From contig JAEOTL010000505.1 in assembly GCA_016839845.1 (NCBI GenBank), positions 1 through 8,859 on the forward strand: DNA of 8,859 nt, in the 5' to 3' direction. Positions within the stretch are counted from its first letter, which is position 1. Every line of letters begins with the position of its first letter. Source of the stretch: Promethearchaeota archaeon. Its GTDB lineage: Archaea; Asgardarchaeota; Lokiarchaeia; Sigynarchaeales; SOKP01. Under the pieces are notes generated by a model, which was given only the letters and a program-made list of their open reading frames with translations, did no database searches and had not been told where the DNA came from. A program made the translations under genes and the position numbers. Below are positions 1 to 6,378 of this stretch, in pieces.

Positions 1-24
1 ACTAAATCAGTTGTATGCTAAATA

Positions 25-258
25 ATGGAGCAAATTCTTATTAAGAAACTATTTATTTGGGCTATACTATCAATAAATTTGATATTTGCATTTATTATTG
101 GGGTTACTATTCCCCAATTAGAGACGTATAATGGTCAAATCTTTGGATATGTTATGATTCCTTTGTTGATTATTCTAAATTTCATTATAGTTGACAGATT
201 TCATTTTTACATCGTCCAATTAGAAGAAAGGGAGGATAAGCACGATGATGAAGATTAA
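25..258 (+). CDS. Small protein with two membrane spans, unknown function
   Basis: A 77-residue hypothetical membrane protein. Two hydrophobic stretches are visible, at about residues 7-29 and 38-57, joined by a short polar loop. A very acidic charged tail (about residues 66-77) follows and probably stays in the cytoplasm. An in-frame stop at 19-21 makes the ATG at 25 the earliest start; no clear Shine-Dalgarno site precedes it. Its last 14 bases overlap the start of the archaeosortase gene, so the two are almost certainly co-transcribed and may be translationally coupled. It lacks the Pro-Gly-Phe type signal plus basic tail expected of an archaeosortase substrate, so a partner or accessory role is more likely than a substrate role. 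I do not recognise the family. Confidence 0.7.
   Translation: MEQILIKKLFIWAILSINLIFAFIIGVTIPQLETYNGQIFGYVMIPLLIILNFIIVDRFHFYIVQLEEREDKHDDED
230..235 (+). promoter_or_regulatory. Shine-Dalgarno site of the archaeosortase gene
   Basis: GGGAGG lies 9 bases before the ATG at 245 and inside the end of the upstream reading frame. It is one of the few strong ribosome binding sites in the window. It supports 245 (or the adjacent ATG at 248) as the true start despite the 14-base overlap. Confidence 0.75.
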
Positions 259-1117
259 AGCGATAGCAAAAATGAAAAAACCTATCATAGAGTATAATGA
301 ACGAAAATACGTTTTCTCAATAAAATCTTTAATCATATTTGCAATAGGTGGACCAATGTCAGCATATTTAGTCTATTTATTTTTTGATCTGCAGCTTAAT
401 TATTGGCTACATGAAATTGTTGTAAAACAGACGGTGTATTTTCTAAATTTATTTTTTAATATGAATGCAACTGTCGAATATAATCCAATAGGAAAATACC
501 ATTGGAATTTCATCGTACCTAGTAGAGGGATGATATCATTCGAGACATTTTGTACTGGAGTTCAAGCAATAGTCATTTTTGTTGGTGTGATCCTCTTCAC
601 TCCACATAGCCAAGACAAGAACACAAGAAGAGATATAGTGTGGAGAAAAACTAAAGCACTTATCATCTCATCTGTAATTTTCTATATTGTCAACATAATA
701 CGGATGCTTATTCAAATTGAGTTGTATTATATTGGTTATGCGTGGAATGATATCCATTTTTCTATTAGTGCAGCAAGCTCTTTTATAGCAGTTATTATTG
801 TTCTATTAACGCACCGATGGATTCCTGAATTTATAATTTCAATAATATACGTCGGAACATTAGTGAGTGAGCCGATCAAATTAAAGAGAAAAGAAAAGGT
901 TAAAGAACAAATTCAAACCACAAACGAAGTTGATCTAAAAACAATGGGGAAAATCCTTAGGATGGATAGAAAAACATTTTCTCAGGATATTGCAGCATGG
1001 GCTAAGGACTTTGAATATGCAATTGAAGGAGAATATCTGAAAGTCCCTCCTGAGAAAGTTCCTGAGTTTATCAAATTACTTAAGCAAGATAAACCATTTC
1101 AGAGAATTAGTAAATAA
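245..1117 (+). CDS. Archaeosortase/exosortase-family protein with C-terminal winged-helix-like domain
   Basis: A membrane-embedded cysteine transpeptidase-like protein. Family members cut a C-terminal sorting signal from exported proteins and transfer them to a lipid or other anchor. The hallmark triad is visible: Cys103 in F-C-T-G within a hydrophobic stretch (about 98-118), Arg153 in N-I-I-R at the next helix (about 137-160), and His171 in D-I-H-F before another span (about 173-190). Further hydrophobic segments lie near 25-48 and 194-207. After a lysine-rich linker (about 211-225), a soluble region of about 65 residues (226-290) reads like a helix-turn-helix or winged-helix domain, with two short helices and then an E-G-E-Y-L-K-V strand pattern. 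This tail is not part of the core family. No obvious substrate with a sorting signal is encoded here. The family call is firm; subfamily and substrate are unknown. Confidence 0.85.
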   Translation: MMKIKAIAKMKKPIIEYNERKYVFSIKSLIIFAIGGPMSAYLVYLFFDLQLNYWLHEIVVKQTVYFLNLFFNMNATVEYNPIGKYHWNFIVPSRGMISFETFCTGVQAIVIFVGVILFTPHSQDKNTRRDIVWRKTKALIISSVIFYIVNIIRMLIQIELYYIGYAWNDIHFSISAASSFIAVIIVLLTHRWIPEFIISIIYVGTLVSEPIKLKRKEKVKEQIQTTNEVDLKTMGKILRMDRKTFSQDIAAWAKDFEYAIEGEYLKVPPEKVPEFIKLLKQDKPFQRISK

Positions 1118-1145
1118 CTAAAGTTAGAAAAATAGTACTACCTTC

Positions 1146-1159
1146 TTATTAATTAATAA
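1146..1159. repeat. 14-base perfect palindrome in the mtrH upstream region
   Basis: TTATTAATTAATAA reads the same on both strands and sits about 30 bases before the mtrH start codon. It overlaps the most TATA-like stretch of the 69-base gap (TTAATAAT, 1153-1160). It could be the core promoter, an operator, or only a by-product of high AT content. Confidence 0.35.
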
Positions 1160-1186
1160 TTTTACTTAAAAACATAGTTGTAAATC

Positions 1187-2089
1187 ATGCTAAATTTTGA
1201 AGTTGAGCAAAAAGTAGTTCAAATCGGGAAGAATCGTATAGGGGGGAATCCCGGTCAAAATCCCGTTACAATGATCGGGTCAGTATTTTACGCAAAACAT
1301 GCTGCTCTATTGAATGAAAAGACTGGGGAGATAGATAAGAGTATCGTAGAAAAAGAATTAAATGATTTTACAGAAATTATAGAGGATACTCAAATGCAAG
1401 GAATAATCGATGTAGTTGGTGCTTATCCCGAAACACTCTTAAAATATTGTGAGTTTGTAGCAGATACTGTCGATTTCCCATTTTTAGTGGATGGTTTAAA
1501 TGATTCTTCGCGTATACCCGCAATGGAAGGATTAGCAGAAGCTGGTTTACTTGATCGAGCAATTTTGAACAGTATAGATGAGGCAACAACAGAAGATACT
1601 ATCTTGAAATTAAAGGAGATAGGAGTAAAGAATGCTATCGTTCTAACTTTTGGAAGTAGATATGTCTTCCCCAAACAAAAATTGAAATTTTTAGAAGAAA
1701 CACTTATCCCAAAGGCACAAAATGCAAATATTGAGAATATACTAGTCGATACTGCTGTCCTCGATTTACCTTCGGTCTCTGTTAATTTCGAGACAAATAA
1801 TCTTGTTAAAAGCAGATTAGGATTACCTACAGGGTGTGCTCCATCAAATGCTATATATAATTGGGAATTTATTAAAAAATACGGTGATATACCTAGATGT
1901 GGGGCAATAGCATCTATAATGACCTATTGTGCAAGTGCTGGGAGCGATTTTCTACTCTTTGGGCCAATAAAATTTGCTAAATGCGTAATTCCCTCTGTTG
2001 CGTTAATCTCTGGTGTAAATTCGTATTATAGAAAAAGGGTTTTAAGAAAAAATATATCAGAAAGTACTCCTCTTAATGTGCTCTTCTAA
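1187..2089 (+). CDS. mtrH: MtrH-family methyltransferase (tetrahydromethanopterin S-methyltransferase subunit H-like)
   Basis: Homolog of MtrH, the subunit that moves a methyl group between tetrahydromethanopterin (or a related pterin) and a corrinoid. The 300 residues match the family along their whole length and are close to its usual size of a little over 300. Recognisable motifs are G-G-N-P-G (19-23), G-S-V-F-Y (31-35), V-D-T-A-V-L-D-L-P-S (187-196), G-L-P-T-G-C-A-P-S-N (212-221) and D-F-L-L-F-G-P-I (254-261). No mtrA-G genes or corrinoid protein are next to it, so it is a stand-alone form. In other archaea and bacteria such copies are thought to work with separate corrinoid proteins on methylated compounds. 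That role is inferred here. A stop at 1181-1183 fixes ATG 1187 as the first start. There is no Shine-Dalgarno site, so the mRNA may be leaderless. The gene ends 18 bases from the convergent GTPase gene. Confidence 0.88.
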   Translation: MLNFEVEQKVVQIGKNRIGGNPGQNPVTMIGSVFYAKHAALLNEKTGEIDKSIVEKELNDFTEIIEDTQMQGIIDVVGAYPETLLKYCEFVADTVDFPFLVDGLNDSSRIPAMEGLAEAGLLDRAILNSIDEATTEDTILKLKEIGVKNAIVLTFGSRYVFPKQKLKFLEETLIPKAQNANIENILVDTAVLDLPSVSVNFETNNLVKSRLGLPTGCAPSNAIYNWEFIKKYGDIPRCGAIASIMTYCASAGSDFLLFGPIKFAKCVIPSVALISGVNSYYRKRVLRKNISESTPLNVLF

Positions 2090-2107
2090 TTACTCTTCAT
2101 TTGATAT

Positions 2108-3613
2108 TTAAGATATATATCTAAGCAAAAGAGCTTGAGTTTGCATTAAAAATTTGGGCAGATCAGTATCTATTTTTTCTTTCTTCTTCTCATTATCTAT
2201 AAGGAATAAAATAAACATTTCATTCTGAGCAATTTGAATTTTCTTAAAGAGAACAATTGAGTTGCCAACCTTAAACAATGCCTCTTCTTGCTGTAAAGCT
2301 TTAAAACTTGAGAAGATTTTATATAGAATTGCAAACTGTGGGGCAGTAACTTCAAAAACATTGACAATCTCTTCTGTTTTGGAGATCTTCGTTAATTTTC
2401 TCGCTTTTGATGAATAATAATCCGCCAATACAAGACCATCTGTACTTAACAATAACGATAAATAAGATTTTGCACTTTGTGAGAAATTTTTCAGATTATG
2501 ATTAATAATCTCTCTATTGGGAGATAGTTTGGAAATTCCTGAAGAAAATGCTCTTAAAATTGTATAAATTTGGAAAATGCTTGTTACATATAACTCATTT
2601 GGTCCATTAGAAGCGAGTTCAGCAAGTCTTTCTCGTACAATTTTAATATTAGTTTTAATTTCCCCTGAATTTACTATATCCGGGTCACCTTTTGAAAGAA
2701 CATATATAATTGGTGTATCTTGATTAAAGCGTTTCAGAACAGCTTTTAAGTCTTGAAGATATTTAAAACTTTCTTCAAACCTATTTTTGTTCCTTATGTC
2801 AATGAAATAGAATAGGAGATCTGCTTCATATAAATAAATTTCTGCTCTATTGATATATTTTTTTCTAAACACAAGTTGACCGCCTAAATCCCATAAAAAT
2901 ATTGTTGCTCCCAGTGCTTCAATAGATGTGATACTAGCTCCTGAAGTAGGTTTTAATCCAATTAATTTACTATATTTCCTATCTACGCTCAAAAGAAAAC
3001 TTGTTTTACCAGAATCGTCTAATCCTGCCATTAAAATCTTTAGCTTTCGATGTGAACTTACAGGGGTTGAAGGATTTTTTTCGATCTCAATTATTTGTTT
3101 AAATAAACTTACAAAAAAAGATTCCACCTTCTCTTGAGATGGATAATCATTATGCATCTTCTCATCAAATTCATTAAAGAAATCGATGATAATCGGCTTT
3201 ATTCTATTAATATTGTTGTACAAAAAACTTCTGCTGTATTCATCTACCAAAACCGATAATGCAGTTGCTACTGGAGTTTCAGATTGGTTCGTTTTGATAT
3301 AATGAAAAAATGATAGAGAAGTTGCTTTAAAATCAGGATAGGGAAGAATTGCGAAGTATTTAAGATTGTCAAAATCTACGTCCTCGATAAATTCTCTGTC
3401 ACTGATAAAAAGACTCAAATTTTTTATAGAAATCTGTGTTACATCTCGATAGGATAGAATAAGCTGATTTTGATCCTTATCCGTTTCTTCTAATTTCGCG
3501 AGTTCTTTATCACTGACGTAATTCGGGAACATGTAAATAGGCTGAGGTCCTAACTCACCATGAATACTAAAAATGAAGCCCTTAACAACTGAAGACTTAA
3601 GTAGTTCTTCCAT
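2108..3613 (-). CDS. Rag/Gtr-like small GTPase with N-terminal longin-like and C-terminal roadblock-like regions
   Basis: A 501-residue, three-part regulatory GTPase. Residues 1 to about 180 look like a longin domain: G-F-I-F-S then G-P-Q-P-I-Y near the start, alternating strands, and helices after 115. Residues 190 to about 360 are an Arf/Ras-superfamily GTPase. They carry a G1 P-loop G-L-D-D-S-G-K-T (197-204), a candidate switch I Thr223, G3 W-D-L-G-G-Q (241-246), G4 S-K-G-D (307-310) and G5 T-S-I (344-346). From G5 onward the order T-S-I, then S-S-G-I, then L-S-P-N, then N-L-K-N-F-S-Q (374-380) closely parallels eukaryotic RagA/Gtr1. The remainder (about 382-501) has the roadblock/longin-like pattern L-L-L-S-T-D-G-L-V-L-A-D-Y. 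G4 has Ser where Asn or His is usual, but the base-specifying Asp is kept. No membrane span or C-terminal lipid-anchor cysteine is seen. The domain borders are my estimates. Confidence 0.85.
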   Translation of the reverse strand: MEELLKSSVVKGFIFSIHGELGPQPIYMFPNYVSDKELAKLEETDKDQNQLILSYRDVTQISIKNLSLFISDREFIEDVDFDNLKYFAILPYPDFKATSLSFFHYIKTNQSETPVATALSVLVDEYSRSFLYNNINRIKPIIIDFFNEFDEKMHNDYPSQEKVESFFVSLFKQIIEIEKNPSTPVSSHRKLKILMAGLDDSGKTSFLLSVDRKYSKLIGLKPTSGASITSIEALGATIFLWDLGGQLVFRKKYINRAEIYLYEADLLFYFIDIRNKNRFEESFKYLQDLKAVLKRFNQDTPIIYVLSKGDPDIVNSGEIKTNIKIVRERLAELASNGPNELYVTSIFQIYTILRAFSSGISKLSPNREIINHNLKNFSQSAKSYLSLLLSTDGLVLADYYSSKARKLTKISKTEEIVNVFEVTAPQFAILYKIFSSFKALQQEEALFKVGNSIVLFKKIQIAQNEMFILFLIDNEKKKEKIDTDLPKFLMQTQALLLRYIS

Positions 3614-3624
3614 AATTTACAGAA

Positions 3625-3640
3625 TTTTTTAAATTTAAAT
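3625..3640 (-). promoter_or_regulatory. Possible TATA element of the longin-Rag GTPase gene
   Basis: On the minus strand this reads ATTTAAATTTAAAAAA and lies 12-27 bases before the ATG at 3613. No Shine-Dalgarno sequence separates it from the start, so transcription would begin at or near the start codon. The whole region is AT-rich, so the assignment is weak. Confidence 0.35.
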
Positions 3641-3662
3641 CTCTTAACAATATTAAGCAAAA

Positions 3663-3704
3663 TTAATTATAAAAATTAGATACTTAATTATAAAAATTGG
3701 ATAC
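3663..3704 (+). repeat. Two adjacent 21-base direct repeats ending at the start codon
   Basis: Copies at 3663-3683 and 3684-3704 are head to tail with no gap and differ at one base (A against G at repeat position 16). Each holds the core TTATAAAAATT and ends in GATAC. The second copy ends exactly one base before the ATG at 3705. The core looks like an archaeal TATA box, so this may be a duplicated promoter or an operator pair. Confidence 0.9.
3667..3675 (+). promoter_or_regulatory. Candidate TATA box of the MMP2-like/threonine gene cluster
   Basis: TTATAAAAA in the first repeat copy is centred about 34 bases before the ATG at 3705. A transcript starting some 27 bases downstream would have almost no leader, which fits the absence of a Shine-Dalgarno site. 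The second copy carries the same box at 3688-3696, too close to the start codon to make a full-length message. Confidence 0.5.
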
Positions 3705-4667
3705 ATGATACTTGAAAAAATTGCTAAGAGCATTAACGCCAATAAGCATATTCTAGAAAAAAAAGAAATTAGTCCAATAGTCCAATATATTGAAAAAAAT
3801 ACTTATAAAAGTCCACAAATTTTTTCTGACATCGGTGAAGACTCGGCCGCCATAATAAATAATGATAAATATATCCTGATTACAACAGACAGAATAAAAA
3901 CCGAATTTATTGAGAATTTTCCGTTTGGTGCAGGTTTTAGTTCAATTTTAGTTAGTGTGGACGATATATATGCTTGTGGAGGAACTCCATTGGCAGCAAG
4001 TATAATAATTTCTGTAAAAAACCCCACGATTGGTGAAGCTATACTTGAAGGAATTTCAGAAGGATCTAGAAAATTCAAAGTTCCAATAGTTAGGGGTCAC
4101 ACTAACTTACAAAGTAATTTTTGTGAATTGAGCTCTACTATGATTGGAGAGATAAAGCGTGAAGATTATATCTCTGCGGGAAATGCTCAAGTAGGAGATG
4201 ATATAATTTTAGCAGTAGACTTTGATGGCAAACCCGGAAAAGCGAGTAAATTCTATTACGACACTACAACATTTAAAAGTTCTGAAGAAGTATTACGAAA
4301 ACGTAGCTCTCTAAATATAATAGCTAAAAAACATTTGGCTAACGCATCAAAAGATGTATCCAATGGGGGAATTTTTGGGACATTATTACAGATGATTAAA
4401 TATTCAGACGTAGGAGCAGATGTCAATATAAATACCATAAAAATTCCTCCGATATTATTAGAAAAAGATTATACCATAGAATCCTACATAGAATCCTACC
4501 TCACAACTTCTTTTTTACTGACGTGCAAAAACAAAAACAGTGAAGAAATGATAGATACTTTTAAAAAATATGGAATCGTTGCCAATGTTATAGGTAAAAT
4601 TATTAATGATCCATGTCTTTTGAGAATAAATAATGGAAAGAAGTCAATTGATGTAATGAAATTTTAA
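3705..4667 (+). CDS. AIR synthase-related (PurM/ThiL-like) protein, methanogenesis marker 2-like
   Basis: A 320-residue member of the PurM superfamily, whose members bind ATP and usually make phosphorylated or activated intermediates (PurM, ThiL, SelD, HypE). The N-terminal half shows G-E-D-S-A-A (44-49), T-T-D-R-I (60-64) and D-D-I-Y-A-C-G-G-T-P-L (86-96), matching the metal/ATP-binding part of ThiL-like proteins. The segments D-F-D-G-K-P (172-177), D-T-T-T-F-K (186-191) and K-D-V-S-N-G-G-I-F-G-T-L (216-227) look most like the MMP2/sll0787 branch, whose reaction is unknown to me. It is the first gene of the plus-strand cluster, 83 bases ahead of the ACT gene. The gap between it and homoserine dehydrogenase functions suggests an ATP-using step, possibly in the same pathway. 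A 12-base tandem duplication makes residues I258-Y265 a repeated I-E-S-Y. Superfamily is sure; function is not. Confidence 0.8.
   Translation: MILEKIAKSINANKHILEKKEISPIVQYIEKNTYKSPQIFSDIGEDSAAIINNDKYILITTDRIKTEFIENFPFGAGFSSILVSVDDIYACGGTPLAASIIISVKNPTIGEAILEGISEGSRKFKVPIVRGHTNLQSNFCELSSTMIGEIKREDYISAGNAQVGDDIILAVDFDGKPGKASKFYYDTTTFKSSEEVLRKRSSLNIIAKKHLANASKDVSNGGIFGTLLQMIKYSDVGADVNINTIKIPPILLEKDYTIESYIESYLTTSFLLTCKNKNSEEMIDTFKKYGIVANVIGKIINDPCLLRINNGKKSIDVMKF
4476..4499 (+). repeat. Perfect 12-base in-frame tandem duplication
   Basis: ATAGAATCCTAC occurs twice in a row and encodes I-E-S-Y twice in the C-terminal half of the AIR synthase-related protein. Being perfect at the DNA level, it looks like a recent slippage event that kept the frame. 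Confidence 0.9.
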
Positions 4668-4672
4668 TTTTT
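4662..4672 (+). terminator. Possible T-rich transcription stop after the MMP2-like gene
   Basis: TTTTAATTTTT spans the stop codon of the AIR synthase-related gene. Archaeal termination often needs only a U-rich run. An 83-base gap with a TTAATAA element (4722-4728, about 26 bases before the ACT start) follows, so the ACT-hom genes may have their own promoter. AT richness makes this weak. Confidence 0.25.
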
Positions 4673-4750
4673 AAAAGAAATCCGAATACAAGTTTCATTT
4701 TAAGAGAAAAACGGAAATGGGTTAATAACATAAGAAAAAAAGTAATTGTA

Positions 4751-5260
4751 ATGGAAATTAAGAAAACTATGATAAATTTAGAAGTTAGATTGCCAGATAC
4801 TCCTGGAAGTTTAATTGAACTGATAAAACCTATCTCAAAAAATGGTGGAAACATTTATGGTATTATGCATTTTCATGATAGGAAAGTAAATAATATGATC
4901 CCGGTGAATATTAATTTTGAACTAAGCCCAGAACTCAAAGAATCGAGCTTACAAAATATAAAAGAAGAACTAAAAGAAAATAACATTCAGATCGAGAATA
5001 TTACATATGGAATTGAAAAAAGAGTTCTCACTGTGCTTTTAACTGGGCATGTATTTGATACTGATGTACTTGATACAATAAAACGTTTAGCAGCTAATAA
5101 TATTACTGTTTCCGAATTACAAGCCAAATTTACGGGGTTGAAAGAAATTAGTAATGTTAAATTTAAAATTGAATTTCCTGAAAATTTGACAAAAGAAGAG
5201 TTGATTATAGAGCTACGAAAAATATGTGAGGAAAAAAACTTATTCTTAATAACAAGTTAA
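4751..5260 (+). CDS. ACT-domain protein, predicted allosteric regulator of homoserine dehydrogenase
   Basis: A 169-residue protein like COG2061, the archaeal stand-alone ACT protein usually found beside homoserine dehydrogenase. The N-terminal ACT domain (about 6-85) begins with an alternating strand, then the ligand-loop motif D-T-P-G-S-L (16-21) and N-G-G-N-I (31-35). The second part carries T-G-H-V-F-D-T-D-V-L-D-T-I (98-110), a signature I associate with this family, and ends with another beta-alpha-beta-like stretch. It probably binds threonine or another amino acid and controls the enzyme encoded 55 bases downstream, which has no ACT domain of its own. There is no Shine-Dalgarno site; an ATG at codon 7 is an alternative start. 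A TTAATAA element at 4722-4728 is suitably placed for a leaderless transcript. Confidence 0.85.
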   Translation: MEIKKTMINLEVRLPDTPGSLIELIKPISKNGGNIYGIMHFHDRKVNNMIPVNINFELSPELKESSLQNIKEELKENNIQIENITYGIEKRVLTVLLTGHVFDTDVLDTIKRLAANNITVSELQAKFTGLKEISNVKFKIEFPENLTKEELIIELRKICEEKNLFLITS

Positions 5261-5315
5261 TAGTTAATAAATTGAGGCTTTTTAATCGAATTTGTAAACA
5301 ACCAATTTAATATGT

Positions 5316-6338
5316 GTGGAAGAAATGGACGTAAAAATCTGTTTAATTGGAAAGGGTATCGTAGGAACAAGTTTTCTTAAGTTATTAAATGAAAAGAATA
5401 CTGAATTCAATGACCTTTTTGGTTTTAATTTTATTGTAAATTCAATTGTGGAGGAGGATGGTGCATTAGTCAGGAAAGAGGGAATAAATTTGGAGGAGGT
5501 TCTCAAAATAGCTGATAATTTCAGAGATCTACCTTACTGGGAAAAAAATCTAAAACCAAATGAAATCTTTTCTAAATTAGATTTAGATGTGTGCATTGAA
5601 GCTACCCCTACAAATCATAAAACCGGGGAACCAGGACTTTCTCATATTATAAGCGCCTTAAATAATGGAATAGATGTAATTTCTTCAAATAAAGGTCCAT
5701 TTTACTTAGAATATGATAAAATCAGACAATTGGCAAATAAGAAGAAGTGCTATGTTTTGTATGAAGCCACTGTAGCAAGTTGTGTTCCCGCTCTTGGAAT
5801 TAAAGGCAACATTGAGGGTAATGAAATTATTAGTATTAAAGCCATATTGAATGGAACATGTAATTTTATATTGAGTAGGATGACGGCTGAAGGGGTGGAT
5901 TTTACATTAGCATTAAAGGAAGCACAGGAACTAGGTTACGCAGAAGCCGATCCTAGCCTGGATATTGAAGGATACGATGCCGCAGGAAAATTAGTTATTC
6001 TTGCGAATGATTTATTAGGATGGCATAAAAACATTACTGATGTAAAAGTAGAGGGAATTTCGAATATAACTCCCCAAGCAATTGATTTAGCGAAATCGGA
6101 TGGACTCGTTATTAAACATTTGGCTATTGCAGAGAAAAATGAATTAAAAGTTGAACCACGGTTGATTAATAAACATTCCTCTCTTAATATCAGAGGTAAT
6201 TTAAACGTAATAGAATTAGAAACTAAGTTTGCAGGACCGATAACACTCATGGGCCGAGGAGCAGGAGGACCTGAAGCTGCTTCAGCTATAATTAATGACT
6301 TAATCAGCATTACCAAGAAAAAACAAAACGCCACATAA
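5316..6338 (+). CDS. hom: Homoserine dehydrogenase
   Basis: Reduces aspartate semialdehyde to homoserine with NAD(P)H in the cytoplasm, the branch point to threonine and methionine. The 340 residues contain the dinucleotide-binding G-K-G-I-V-G (12-17), the core T-P-T-N and N-K-G-P (97-100, 125-128), E-A-T-V-A (150-154), L-N-G-T-C-N-F-I-L-S-R-M (178-189) and the catalytic block E-A-Q-E-L-G-Y-A-E-A-D-P (202-213) through D221 and K225. By analogy with the yeast enzyme, E210, D221 and K225 are the likely active-site residues. The end G-A-G-G-P-E-A-A-S-A-I (315-325) is typical. There is no aspartokinase fusion or C-terminal ACT domain, so regulation is probably by the upstream ACT protein. GTG 5316 is the longest start; ATG 5325 (codon 4) fits the family's N-terminus equally well. 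A stop at 5295-5297 excludes longer forms. Confidence 0.93.
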   Translation: MEEMDVKICLIGKGIVGTSFLKLLNEKNTEFNDLFGFNFIVNSIVEEDGALVRKEGINLEEVLKIADNFRDLPYWEKNLKPNEIFSKLDLDVCIEATPTNHKTGEPGLSHIISALNNGIDVISSNKGPFYLEYDKIRQLANKKKCYVLYEATVASCVPALGIKGNIEGNEIISIKAILNGTCNFILSRMTAEGVDFTLALKEAQELGYAEADPSLDIEGYDAAGKLVILANDLLGWHKNITDVKVEGISNITPQAIDLAKSDGLVIKHLAIAEKNELKVEPRLINKHSSLNIRGNLNVIELETKFAGPITLMGRGAGGPEAASAIINDLISITKKKQNAT

Positions 6339-6362
6339 CCATAACCTTATAATAGATCTATC

Positions 6363-6368
6363 AAGGAG
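6363..6368 (+). promoter_or_regulatory. Shine-Dalgarno site that decides the start of the LOG-like gene
   Basis: AAGGAG lies 10 bases before a TTG at 6379 but only 1 base before the in-frame GTG at 6370. Normal spacing therefore favours TTG 6379 as the real start codon. Confidence 0.65.
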
Positions 6369-6378
6369 TGTGTGTAAT

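Noticed and set aside
25..258. The 77-residue protein as the archaeosortase substrate
   Set aside because: Substrates end in a short motif, one membrane span and a basic cluster; this protein has two spans and an acidic tail.
1423..1674. Minus-strand open frame inside mtrH
   Set aside because: Fully antisense to a conserved gene, with no domain and no ribosome binding site worth noting.
2090..2107. Terminator between the convergent mtrH and GTPase genes
   Set aside because: The gap is only 18 bases and shows no hairpin or long T run on either strand; termination presumably lies inside the facing genes.
4603..4854. Minus-strand open frame spanning the gap between the MMP2-like and ACT genes
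   Set aside because: It overlaps the ends of two conserved plus-strand genes and has a low-complexity translation, so the 83-base gap is better read as a promoter or leader.
5256..5269. Two adjacent GTTAATA units across the ACT gene stop codon
   Set aside because: Seven-base AT-rich repeats are expected by chance in this composition and have no clear placement for a promoter of hom.
5936..6334. 132-codon open frame on the minus strand inside hom
   Set aside because: It lies wholly opposite a well-conserved enzyme gene and its translation has no recognisable motif; it is a shadow of the coding strand.
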